Source: Candidatus Pacearchaeota archaeon CG10_big_fil_rev_8_21_14_0_10_35_13 (GTDB lineage Archaea > Nanobdellota > Nanobdellia > Pacearchaeales > GW2011-AR1). Taken from it: a stretch of DNA of 11,601 bases. The DNA is taken from positions 1,886 through 13,486 of the forward strand of contig PFDC01000048.1 of the NCBI GenBank assembly GCA_002763035.1, given 5' to 3'. Of the stretch, positions 1 through 6,199 are shown one piece after another; position 1 is the stretch's first letter, and the number at the start of each line of letters is the position of its first letter. The notes under the pieces are model-generated. The model saw nothing but the letters and a program-made list of their open reading frames with translations. It had not been told where the DNA came from and searched no databases. The translations under genes were made by a program, and so were the position numbers.

Positions 1-59
1 AAATAGTTTGTGATTGTCTAGGTAAAAAGAAAAATTTCACTTATTTATGTTAGTTTCTC

Positions 60-175
60 GGCTCCTCAAAATGAGCCTCGAATTTAGGATAAATTCAGAG
101 GTGCGAGTTTCAGAGATGAAACGACAAGCAAAACCGAGTGGTTTTTCTGTTAAGAAAAATTGCGAAAAGTTCGTA
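60..175. other. Cluster of six consecutive small perfect inverted repeats (possible structured RNA)
   Basis: Read directly: GGCTC/GAGCC (60-77, loop 8), GAATTTA/TAAATTC (80-96, loop 3), GTTTC/GAAAC (107-122, loop 6), AAACC/GGTTT (131-144, loop 4), TTTTTCT/AGAAAAA (142-159, loop 4) and TGCGAA/TTCGTA (161-175, loop 3, one G-T pair). The fourth and fifth share 142-144, so they are mutually exclusive. Further small stems are TACTA/TAGTA (215-233) and AGGTC/GACCT (277-291). The density suggests an RNA or DNA secondary-structure function, but no known RNA family is recognised and no TATA box for a transcript was identified with confidence. Confidence 0.4.
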
Positions 176-370
176 AGTGTGTGTGGGTGGTCGGGGGATG
201 GCTGAGAGAGATTTTACTATTTTTAGTTTAGTAGGAGAATTTTGAAATTTTGGCTAACAGGCTTTAGGCGAAGTTTAGGTCTTTAGGACCTGGAAAGCTC
301 ATTTTTTGGAGTTTTGAGATAACGATTCAGAAAATTGATGATTTTTGTTGTAATTAATGAGTATTCACTA

Positions 371-382
371 AGATATTTATAG
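371..382 (+). promoter_or_regulatory. TATA-box promoter of xerA (leaderless)
   Basis: The element atatttatag ends exactly 20 nt before the ATG at 403. This is the same spacing as the cupin and lycopene-cyclase promoters in this window. The transcription start would then fall at or next to the start codon. There is no Shine-Dalgarno sequence before the ATG, which fits a leaderless mRNA. Confidence 0.6.
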
Positions 383-402
383 AATAATTAACTAATAATA
401 TA

Positions 403-1239
403 ATGGCATACATACCAGTAGACTGGAGAAATTCTCTAAGAAAAGAATGCCGTAGAAGAAGGCATAGTGAAAGAACAGCAGAAACATATATTCACTGCAT
501 AGAAAAGTTCTTTGCATACAATAATAAGACTATTGATAAAGCAAGCAAGAAAGACGTGAAAGAATACTTAACACAACTAAGCGAAAAAGGACTATCAGGA
601 AGCACACTAAACGTCAATCACATGGCATTACGCTTCTTGTTCCAAGAAGTACTAAACAAGAAGATAAGGATAGACATAAAATACAGCAAAACACCAAAAA
701 GACTACCAGAATACCTAACAAAAGAAGAAGTAAAGAGGCTGTTAGGAAAAATCACTAATTGGAAGCATAAACTAATGATAGAAATGCTTTACGGAAGCGG
801 AATAAGAGTAAGCGAACTAATAAACATGAAAATAAAAGACTTAGTACTAAATGAAGGATACGGATACGTAAGAAACGGAAAAGGAGGAAAAGACAGAATA
901 ATAGTATTACCAAGAATAGTAACAGAAAAAATAAAGAATCTAAAAGAAATAGAAGGACTAGAAGAGGAAGACTACCTGTTCATAAGCAATAGAAAGAAAA
1001 AATACTCAGTAAGAAGTATACAACAAATAATAAAGAAGGCAGCAAGGAAAGCAGGGATAAAGAAAAGAGTACACCCGCACACGATGAGACACAGCTATGC
1101 AACACACCTAATAGAAAGAAATCACGGAATAAACGAAGTACAAGCACTACTAGGACATAAAAGCCCAGAAACAACAATGATATACATTCACGGAAACAAA
1201 GGAAGAATGATAAATATCAAAAGCCCACTAGAAGAATAA
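403..1239 (+). CDS. xerA: XerA-type tyrosine recombinase/integrase
   Basis: This is a 278-residue site-specific tyrosine recombinase. The N-terminal part (about 5-90) is the SAM-like core-binding domain and 100-275 is the catalytic domain. The catalytic set is complete: Arg135 in YGSGIRVSEL, Lys160 in NGKGGKDR, His226 and Arg229 in HPHTMRH, His252 in LLGHKS and nucleophile Tyr261 in TTMIY. Size and architecture match archaeal XerA and XerC/D rather than a phage integrase with an extra arm-binding domain, so chromosome-dimer resolution at a dif site is the likely role. A mobile-element integrase remains possible because no dif site was identified. The ATG at 403 is supported by a TATA box 20 nt upstream. 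The stop abuts the convergent ferredoxin gene with no gap. Codons are strongly A-ending. Confidence 0.93.
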   Translation: MAYIPVDWRNSLRKECRRRRHSERTAETYIHCIEKFFAYNNKTIDKASKKDVKEYLTQLSEKGLSGSTLNVNHMALRFLFQEVLNKKIRIDIKYSKTPKRLPEYLTKEEVKRLLGKITNWKHKLMIEMLYGSGIRVSELINMKIKDLVLNEGYGYVRNGKGGKDRIIVLPRIVTEKIKNLKEIEGLEEEDYLFISNRKKKYSVRSIQQIIKKAARKAGIKKRVHPHTMRHSYATHLIERNHGINEVQALLGHKSPETTMIYIHGNKGRMINIKSPLEE

Positions 1240-1506
1240 TCATAAATCATAAGTTAATTCCACATCACCACTCTTAAGCTTACATTGACACGCCAAACGT
1301 TTGTTACCCTCAATATCAACACCCATCATTTCTTCAGCACTTGTTGGAGAAGTAAGATTCTCAGCACCATTAACTACTTCGACCTCACAAGTACCACAAG
1401 TACCTTCCTGACAAGAGAATAATACCCCTAAGGATTCACAAGCATCAATAATGGAACCACCATCATCAACAAAAACTTCATCACCACCGATTTTAATATT
1501 ACCCAT
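1240..1506 (-). CDS. [2Fe-2S] ferredoxin (plant/adrenodoxin-type fold)
   Basis: This 88-residue electron-transfer protein has the Fe-S binding pattern Cys32-x4-Cys37-x2-Cys40 (SCQEGTCGTC) and a distal ligand at Cys73 in LACQC. It is close to the minimal length of the family and has no extra domain. Cys23 and Cys75 are additional and probably not ligands. The ATG (1506-1504) overlaps the upstream DUF1858-HesB stop codon by one base (TGATG) and has a strong Shine-Dalgarno six bases upstream, so the two genes are translationally coupled. The likely role is electron delivery for the upstream gene product or for Fe-S assembly; the specific partner is inference. The gene ends against xerA on the other strand. 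Confidence 0.93.
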   Translation of the reverse strand: MGNIKIGGDEVFVDDGGSIIDACESLGVLFSCQEGTCGTCEVEVVNGAENLTSPTSAEEMMGVDIEGNKRLACQCKLKSGDVELTYDL

Positions 1507-2063
1507 CAGATTATCACCCCAGAACTAATAGAACTAACCTTAAAACCATCAACTTTAGAGTAATCAAGAACATTACCCCTAACAAGACCAAGATTACCAT
1601 TACCCACGATAACACGAACATCAGGATTATAAGAACTAATAAATAAAGATTCAGAAGTAGTCGGTGAGTCATTAACGAACTTAAAACCATAATCAACACA
1701 ACCACAAGAACTACTATCACAAGAATGTTTAACCACCAACTTAAGAAACTTATGAGCTTTACCTTCAGACTCCCTCATTTTAGAAACATTAATAATGAAC
1801 TTTGAAGCCTCAAGGCTAATAACCAAACCACCCAAAGAATCATCAGAAATAATAAGATTAAGCTCCTTAAGAGCATCATTAAGTTCTTTCTTAGTAAAAC
1901 CATGACCAACAAAACCCTCCTCTAAAGACTCAAAAGCATTAGCATAACAACCAACACAATGAAGACCACGATTCATAAGAGCATCAGCTAAAAGCTCAGC
2001 CTTATCAGGAAAAGAATCAAAAATTTCACTGATAGTCAAATCCTTAGTAATCTTATCAGCCAT
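1506..2063 (-). CDS. DUF1858 domain fused to a HesB/IscA-like Fe-S domain
   Basis: The protein has 185 residues. Residues about 5-68 match DUF1858, a small domain associated with hybrid-cluster and redox proteins, with the diagnostic CVGC pair (Cys36, Cys39) in GLHCVGCYANAFESLEEG. Residues about 80-185 resemble the A-type Fe-S carrier (HesB/IscA) fold: an ISLEASKFI start, a central strand, SCDSSSCGCVDYGFKF with Cys115, Cys120 and Cys122, and a late VDGFKVSS segment. Canonical A-type carriers place a Cys-Gly-Cys near the C-terminus. Here that end is SSGVII with no cysteine, and CGC sits mid-domain, so cluster ligation is probably altered. It is first in an operon with the ferredoxin. A TATA box ends 21 nt before the ATG. 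DUF1858 is confident; the HesB-like assignment is by motif only. Confidence 0.82.
   Translation of the reverse strand: MADKITKDLTISEIFDSFPDKAELLADALMNRGLHCVGCYANAFESLEEGFVGHGFTKKELNDALKELNLIISDDSLGGLVISLEASKFIINVSKMRESEGKAHKFLKLVVKHSCDSSSCGCVDYGFKFVNDSPTTSESLFISSYNPDVRVIVGNGNLGLVRGNVLDYSKVDGFKVSSISSGVII
1513..1520 (-). promoter_or_regulatory. Shine-Dalgarno site for the internal ferredoxin gene
   Basis: On the - strand GGGGTGAT lies six bases before the ferredoxin ATG, inside the 3' end of the upstream coding region. It complements the archaeal 16S 3' end (AUCACCUCC). It contrasts with the leaderless first genes here and supports the start at 1506. Confidence 0.6.
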
Positions 2064-2084
2064 GAAAAGAGAAAGTATTAAAGG

Positions 2085-2097
2085 GTATAAAAAGTTT
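2085..2097 (-). promoter_or_regulatory. TATA-box promoter of the DUF1858-ferredoxin operon
   Basis: On the - strand the sequence AAACTTTTTATAC ends 21 nt before the ATG at 2063. It shares the AAACTTTTTATA core with the cupin and lycopene-cyclase promoters. It is divergent from the promoter of the gene at 2148 within an 84-bp gap. Confidence 0.6.
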
Positions 2098-2114
2098 ACT
2101 ATAGTGAATTAAAG

Positions 2115-2124
2115 GCTTATAAAC
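2115..2124 (+). promoter_or_regulatory. TATA-box promoter of the orphan gene at 2148
   Basis: gcttataaac ends 23 nt before the ATG. No Shine-Dalgarno is present, consistent with a leaderless or very short leader. It shares the 84-bp divergent region with the Fe-S operon promoter. Confidence 0.5.
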
Positions 2125-2147
2125 TGTTAATTAGTGATATATCCATA

Positions 2148-2513
2148 ATGGCAAGACAATCTCCGATTAGAGGTAACATAGTGAGGTTACGATTAGGATT
2201 TGATAGGCAAGCCCATAATCCTACGGAGAAATTCTTTGAATTAATGTACAGGGAAGCTTCAGCTGTTAGTTCAAGTAATAAACCGGGAGTTTATCAGTTG
2301 CCGGGAGTTTACTATTGGCGTGGAGCAGTAGTATCACAAGGATTTCTTATGAATGAAAACCAACCCACTGGAGAACAGTATCATCCAGATTCAATTGATT
2401 TTTTTATTGAAATACAAAAAGATGGATCTAAAGAATTATTGGATGGATTGGTGGAAACACTAGAATCTGAGATGCAGATTAAATTTAATAGAAGAACTGT
2501 TTCAAAAGCTTAA
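2148..2513 (+). CDS. Conserved-looking hypothetical protein of unusual base composition
   Basis: I do not recognise this 121-residue protein. It is soluble, with no membrane segment, signal peptide or cysteine. The N-terminus is basic (RQSPIRGNIVRLRLGF), the middle is aromatic and rich in Gly/Tyr/Trp (GVYQLPGVYYWRGAVV, 47-62), and the C-terminus looks like a strand followed by an amphipathic helix (FFIEIQKDG, then LLDGLVETLESEM). Coding status is supported by a TATA box 23 nt upstream, its position between two divergent or convergent neighbours, and a clean frame. Codon use differs from its neighbours: it uses CCG, CGT, GTT, TTG and GAT freely, and A and T are balanced (2281-2340: A 15, T 16, G 19, C 10). 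This suggests either a recent arrival or a different expression constraint. Confidence 0.72.
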   Translation: MARQSPIRGNIVRLRLGFDRQAHNPTEKFFELMYREASAVSSSNKPGVYQLPGVYYWRGAVVSQGFLMNENQPTGEQYHPDSIDFFIEIQKDGSKELLDGLVETLESEMQIKFNRRTVSKA

Positions 2514-2526
2514 AAATAACAAAAAA
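2512..2526 (-). terminator. T-rich terminator after the peroxiredoxin gene
   Basis: On the - strand, just past the peroxiredoxin stop at 2533, come a run of six T (2526-2521) and a run of five T (2516-2512). Oligo-T tracts terminate archaeal RNA polymerase. The 19-bp gap separates convergent genes, so this tract runs into the end of the gene at 2148. Confidence 0.4.
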
Positions 2527-2532
2527 GTTCCC

Positions 2533-3117
2533 TTAAATCTTACCAACAAGGTCAAGCCCAGGCTTAAGGGTATCAGCACCAGGAGTCCAATCCATAGGAC
2601 AAACCTCACCACCATTCTCCTCAGCAAACTTAGCAGCTTGAAGCTTCCTCAAAAGTTCAGCAGTACTGCGACCAATATCATTATTATGAAACTCGAAAGC
2701 CTTAACAACACCCTCAGGATCAATAAGGAAAGTAGCCCTTAATGACAAACCACTATCAGGATCACCATCATCCGTAATCAAAGTCTCATAATCCGAACAA
2801 ACCCTACGAGTAGGATCAGCAAGCATAGGGAAAGTGATTTTGCGGATAGTATCAGAATGATCATGCCAAGCCTTATGAACAAACTTCGTATCAGTAGAGA
2901 CACTAATAACTTCGGCATTTAAAGACTTGAACTTCTCATAACTATCAGCTAATTTGCCAAGTTCTGTAGGACAAACAAAAGTGAAATCAGCAGGATAAAA
3001 GAATAATATAACCCACTTACCCCTGTAATCACTAAGGTTGATCTTCCTGACTTCATCACTACCACCAAAATAAGCATCCGAAGAAAACTCCGGAGCTTTA
3101 CCATTAATTTTAATCAT
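2533..3117 (-). CDS. AhpC/Prx1-type 2-Cys peroxiredoxin
   Basis: This 194-residue cytosolic thiol peroxidase reduces H2O2 and organic peroxides. The active site is PADFTFVCPTE, with Pro42, Thr46 and peroxidatic Cys49, and the catalytic partner Arg127. The resolving cysteine is Cys173 in GGEVCPMDW, at the position expected for a typical 2-Cys enzyme. Cys107 is extra. Length and order match the AhpC family. The GGLG element is degenerate (DSGLSLRA), and the tail ends LVGKI without the YF motif that makes eukaryotic homologues sensitive to overoxidation, so a robust enzyme is expected. No dedicated reductase lies alongside. A TATA-like box sits 44 nt before the ATG, implying a leader of about 20 nt with only a weak AGGA as possible ribosome site. 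Confidence 0.95.
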   Translation of the reverse strand: MIKINGKAPEFSSDAYFGGSDEVRKINLSDYRGKWVILFFYPADFTFVCPTELGKLADSYEKFKSLNAEVISVSTDTKFVHKAWHDHSDTIRKITFPMLADPTRRVCSDYETLITDDGDPDSGLSLRATFLIDPEGVVKAFEFHNNDIGRSTAELLRKLQAAKFAEENGGEVCPMDWTPGADTLKPGLDLVGKI

Positions 3118-3161
3118 TTTAATAATCCTAATAATATTATGTTAACAATAGAACACCAGAG

Positions 3162-3174
3162 CTTATAAGTTTTA
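3162..3174 (-). promoter_or_regulatory. TATA-box promoter of the peroxiredoxin gene
   Basis: On the - strand TAAAACTTATAAG ends 44 nt before the ATG. This is about 24 nt further than the leaderless promoters here and predicts a short 5' leader. It lies in the 73-bp gap after the surface-protein stop codon. Confidence 0.45.
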
Positions 3175-3190
3175 TGGTGATGAAAATGAA

Positions 3191-6037
3191 TTATTCATGA
3201 GTGATAACGCCAGAATTATCAGAATCAGAAGTGTTGAATAATCTAATTAAAAGTATTAACAATACTAAGAGTATCAGAATAATGATAACCCAAAGAACTG
3301 CTGACTTATCACTAAACTTACTAAGGAAACCCTTAATGGAAGCAACAACCCCACCAGTAATACCAGCACGATTATCAACAGCATTCTCAGAAGCAACAAC
3401 AATATTTCTAGAAACAGCGAAGAATACTGGAAGAACTTCATCATTAAGAGTAGCTTTATAATAATGATAACCAGAAGGATCATAGTCATAAGAAGTAAAG
3501 AGGTCATGCCAAGAACCATTATAATAAGCCTTAAGAATAACATCAGCAGCAGAGAGGTTATTATCAACGAACCATTGTTTAGAAACACGGAATTTGATAA
3601 TAATAGGATAGCTAATATCCGAAATATGAAGATTACTATAACTAAGAGACTCATAATGATAAACAGAATTATTAACTAATGAAGGAAGAGTACTAAGATC
3701 ATCAGAAGAATAAAGATAAGTCACGGTTATAGAAGGGCTAAGGAAACTATTAGAAGCATTAACTTCAACTTCAGTAATAGAAGGACCTGAAACTGAAAAC
3801 CTGAAAGTACCAACACTACCATTAGAAATACCACTAAGAGTAGAAGTATAAGAAAACTGCTGATTACCACTACCACCAGTACTACCGGAAGAAATGCCTG
3901 AGCTGCCACCTGAGCCACCACCGCCACCACCGCCACCTCCGCCACCGGAGCCGGTACTAATGATGAATGTTAGAGACTTATTAGCAAGATTACCAGAAGA
4001 ATCATTAGCATAAACAAGCAAGGAATAAACACCATCAGCCAAACCAGATAATGTATAAGTATTATTGAAAGTAGTATTAGTAACACCACCATCAAAACTA
4101 AACCATGTAGTAGAAGGCTCATCAGTAGAGACATTGATAAAAACAGAACTTGTAGAGTAAGAAGAACCATCAGAAGGACTAATAACTGCAATTACAGGAG
4201 GAGTAGTATCAGAAAATGAACCAACCCGAGAAACAAGAACACTACCAACAATCTTAGTAACATAATTGTCCAGAGAATCAGAAGCAGTCATATTCAAAGT
4301 ATAAGTATCATTAGAAAGCCCTGAAGGAATAGTAAAAATTAAAGGAATGGAAGAATTATCATTAAGAGAATAATCAGTAGTATTAATAACCGCGCCGGAA
4401 GAATTGTAAAGAACAAAAGAAATATTCAAAGGATACTCATCACTAACAAAAGAAATACTAAGATTGACTGAAGTACCATTATTCGAAAGAGACAATGAAG
4501 GAATTGTTAAGACAGAAGTTATATTTGGGGAAGTAATATCAGAAACACTAGTATTAACAACAAAAGAAACACTAGAAGAACCAATATTACCAGAAGAATC
4601 ATTAGCATAAACAAGCAAGGAATAAACACCATCAGATAACCCCAAGAAAGTAATATTAGGAATGAAAGAAACATTAAAACCACCATTAATAGAGTACCAA
4701 AAAGTCGAAGGTTCATTAGAAGAAACCTCTAAATCTACGTTAGAATGATTAAATAATGAACCCTTAATAGGAGAGTAAATCGTGATTATAGGAGCAGTAG
4801 TATCAGAAGAGTTAGTATTATTAATAGTGTTATTAGAACCAAGAGAATTATTGAATAATACCAGCAGATTAATACGACTCTCAGGATCAACATAATTGAC
4901 AGGGACTTTACTCGTCAAGGAAAGAACATAAAGACCAAGACTATTAGAAGTAGCACCCTTAACAACGTTCTGACGACCATTAGAATAACTTTCCTGACTA
5001 ACTAACGAAAGACTGAGATTATAATAATCAATAACGAGGCTAATATTCTCGTAATAAGAAACGCCAGAAGTGTTAGTGGCGCTTGAAGAAACAGCCAAAT
5101 AATCAGTACCATTAAGAGTAATAGGAGTAAGAGCAATATTGTCATAATAATAAACGTTAAGGTAGTTAGACTTAGAAACACCACGAACTATAGAACCAGC
5201 ACTATCAATATCAAGAAGAGTGTAATAATCAGAAGCGTACTCCTTAATATAAGAACTAGACAAGTAATAATGATTATTAGAACCAACGACTAATTGAGAA
5301 CCTAAGAACCTGGAACTATCAAGAAGGAATAATGAACCATTAACCCAGGAAGTAGTACCATTATCAAGAATCTTCATAAGAGTAAGAGTATTATTATCAG
5401 AATTGGAATTCTTAGAAACACCAGAAACAATAACCCCACCACTAATAACAGAAACTTCCTCAGCATTATCTAAAACACCAAAATCATAATAATTAACCCA
5501 ACCAATACTACCATTACTTAAAACCTTAACAACAGTAGTATTCATATTAACACCAACATCACCACTCAAACCAGCAACAAACACGTTACCAGAAGAATCA
5601 AGAGCCAAATCACGAAAGTCCTTAATAACTGAACGACTAATATTAACCTGCATAGTTAAACTACCAGAATCATTAATAAAGAACAACATGATATTATTAT
5701 CAGGACGATTATTATTACCATAACCAGCAACGACTAACAAACCATTGTTATAATCGAGGAGGTTAAGATAAGAACCCTTAGATAAAGAAACATTCCACAA
5801 AATAGCACCAGTAGAAGAATACTTTTTAACTAAAGAAGTATAACCACTACCAGAAACAAGCATCCCAGCACCGAAGAATGAACCATCACTGGAAGAAGGA
5901 CTTAAGGAGTTAATAACCTCTGAAGAAGTAGAAGTATTAGTAATAAGAAGAGGGGTAGGAGAAACGGAAGGAGTGAGAATTAATAAGGCAAGAACTAACA
6001 AGAGTACTAAAGAAGAGGAGGATTTTAAGACAGACAT
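3191..6037 (-). CDS. Large membrane-anchored surface protein: propeller-like repeats, Ig-like modules, poly-Gly linker, PGF-pre-PGF domain
   Basis: The protein has 948 residues. There is a signal peptide at 1-27 (hydrophobic LVLLLVLALLIL core). Residues about 40-400 hold degenerate beta-propeller-like repeats (DSSGNVFVAG, DLALDSSG and similar). Ig-like modules follow at about 411-495, 500-605 and 609-694; the first and third begin D-T-T-x-P-x-I and share DGVYSLLVYANDSSGN. A Gly/Ser linker includes 11 consecutive Gly (698-708). Residues about 728-877 match the archaeal PGF-pre-PGF domain (FRVSKQWFVDNNLSAADVIL, then YYNGSWHDL). A single membrane helix spans about 913-933 with a short tail. Dozens of N-x-S/T sequons imply heavy N-glycosylation, as in S-layer-type proteins. 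No PGF-CTERM sorting tail is seen; the plain helix anchors it. The likely role is cell-surface adhesion or envelope structure; a ligand cannot be inferred. Codons are strongly T-ending. Confidence 0.88.
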   Translation of the reverse strand: MSVLKSSSSLVLLLVLALLILTPSVSPTPLLITNTSTSSEVINSLSPSSSDGSFFGAGMLVSGSGYTSLVKKYSSTGAILWNVSLSKGSYLNLLDYNNGLLVVAGYGNNNRPDNNIMLFFINDSGSLTMQVNISRSVIKDFRDLALDSSGNVFVAGLSGDVGVNMNTTVVKVLSNGSIGWVNYYDFGVLDNAEEVSVISGGVIVSGVSKNSNSDNNTLTLMKILDNGTTSWVNGSLFLLDSSRFLGSQLVVGSNNHYYLSSSYIKEYASDYYTLLDIDSAGSIVRGVSKSNYLNVYYYDNIALTPITLNGTDYLAVSSSATNTSGVSYYENISLVIDYYNLSLSLVSQESYSNGRQNVVKGATSNSLGLYVLSLTSKVPVNYVDPESRINLLVLFNNSLGSNNTINNTNSSDTTAPIITIYSPIKGSLFNHSNVDLEVSSNEPSTFWYSINGGFNVSFIPNITFLGLSDGVYSLLVYANDSSGNIGSSSVSFVVNTSVSDITSPNITSVLTIPSLSLSNNGTSVNLSISFVSDEYPLNISFVLYNSSGAVINTTDYSLNDNSSIPLIFTIPSGLSNDTYTLNMTASDSLDNYVTKIVGSVLVSRVGSFSDTTPPVIAVISPSDGSSYSTSSVFINVSTDEPSTTWFSFDGGVTNTTFNNTYTLSGLADGVYSLLVYANDSSGNLANKSLTFIISTGSGGGGGGGGGGGSGGSSGISSGSTGGSGNQQFSYTSTLSGISNGSVGTFRFSVSGPSITEVEVNASNSFLSPSITVTYLYSSDDLSTLPSLVNNSVYHYESLSYSNLHISDISYPIIIKFRVSKQWFVDNNLSAADVILKAYYNGSWHDLFTSYDYDPSGYHYYKATLNDEVLPVFFAVSRNIVVASENAVDNRAGITGGVVASIKGFLSKFSDKSAVLWVIIILILLVLLILLIRLFNTSDSDNSGVITHE
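3914..3946 (-). repeat. Poly-glycine codon tract (11 Gly) in the surface-protein gene
   Basis: This is an imperfect GGN repeat encoding residues 698-708. The codons are mixed (GGT, GGC, GGA), so slippage is dampened, yet the tract is strikingly GC-rich within an AT-rich gene. It acts as a flexible hinge between the last Ig-like module and the PGF-pre-PGF domain. Confidence 0.8.
3989..4038 (-). repeat. 50-bp exact direct repeat, copy A (third Ig-like module)
   Basis: These 50 bases are identical to 4586-4635. They encode the DGVYSLLVYANDSSGN segment at the end of the Ig-like module. Identity at every wobble position indicates recent duplication or gene conversion rather than ancient domain repetition. 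Confidence 0.85.
4586..4635 (-). repeat. 50-bp exact direct repeat, copy B (first Ig-like module)
   Basis: This is the partner of copy A, about 600 bp away. The flanking sequence diverges at once on both sides, so the exact match is confined to one beta-hairpin region of the module. Confidence 0.85.
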
Positions 6038-6065
6038 TTTATCGTAATTAAATAATAGTTACAGC

Positions 6066-6076
6066 GTTTAAAAACC
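6066..6076 (-). promoter_or_regulatory. TATA-box promoter of the surface-protein gene
   Basis: On the - strand GGTTTTTAAAC ends 28 nt before the ATG at 6037, predicting a leader of only a few bases. No Shine-Dalgarno is seen in the interval. Confidence 0.45.
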
Positions 6077-6124
6077 TTGTTATAGCAGGGAATTTCGCCG
6101 GTTAAGATGATGAGCATTACAAAA

Positions 6125-6168
6125 AGTTTAATAAACAAGGATAAGATAGTAATTATAAGAAAAGAGGT
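6125..6168 (+). promoter_or_regulatory. Promoter and Shine-Dalgarno region of the pilus-archease operon
   Basis: Two TATA-like elements are visible: agtttaataaac (6125-6136) and aattataag (6151-6159). The first would place the start near 6157 and leave GAGGT (6164-6168) in the leader. The second would give a leader of only about 7 nt. GAGGT is 4 nt before an ATG at 6173 that opens an eight-codon frame, but 18 nt before the real gene start at 6187. Confidence 0.4.
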
Positions 6169-6172
6169 ATAA

Positions 6173-6199
6173 ATGAAGATAGTATTATGGAAAAAGTAA
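6173..6199 (+). other. Possible 8-codon upstream ORF overlapping the F-protein start
   Basis: The frame reads M-K-I-V-L-W-K-K-stop and ends 13 bases inside the F-protein coding region in another frame. It has the better-placed Shine-Dalgarno (GAGGT, spacing 4). It could tune translation of the operon or be chance; there is no evidence of conservation here. Confidence 0.3.

Larger units (their letters stand above)
1..402. other. Non-coding, hairpin-dense leader region upstream of xerA
   Basis: No protein-coding gene is visible: all three - frames carry stops within the first 43 bases, and the + frames entering at the left edge close by about position 52. The + strand is G/T-rich (181-240: G 23, T 21, A 13, C 3), unlike the A-rich rest of the window. 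It holds a run of short perfect hairpins between 60 and 175, another at 277-291, and a G-rich stretch at about 177-207. I found no RNase P, SRP, rRNA or tRNA signature. It may be an unrecognised structured RNA or part of a chromosomal control site next to the recombinase gene; neither is shown. Confidence 0.6.

Noticed and set aside
1-402. Known structured RNA (RNase P, SRP RNA, C/D box RNA) or tRNA
   Set aside because: None of the universally conserved RNase P or SRP core strings, no tRNA T-loop pattern, and no paired C/D boxes could be found; a TTGATGA near 335 has no matching D box.
360-402. dif site for XerA
   Set aside because: The AT-rich stretch agatatttatagaataatta has no clear 11-bp inverted arms around a spacer and is better explained as the promoter.
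2148-2513. CutA-like or other small regulatory fold for the orphan protein
   Set aside because: The C-terminal strand-helix pattern is too generic; no family-specific residues could be matched.
3201-5184. Leucine- or isoleucine-rich reading frames overlapping the surface-protein gene on both strands
   Set aside because: They arise from the A/T skew of the coding strand read in other frames; they have low-complexity composition, no promoters and no recognisable domains.
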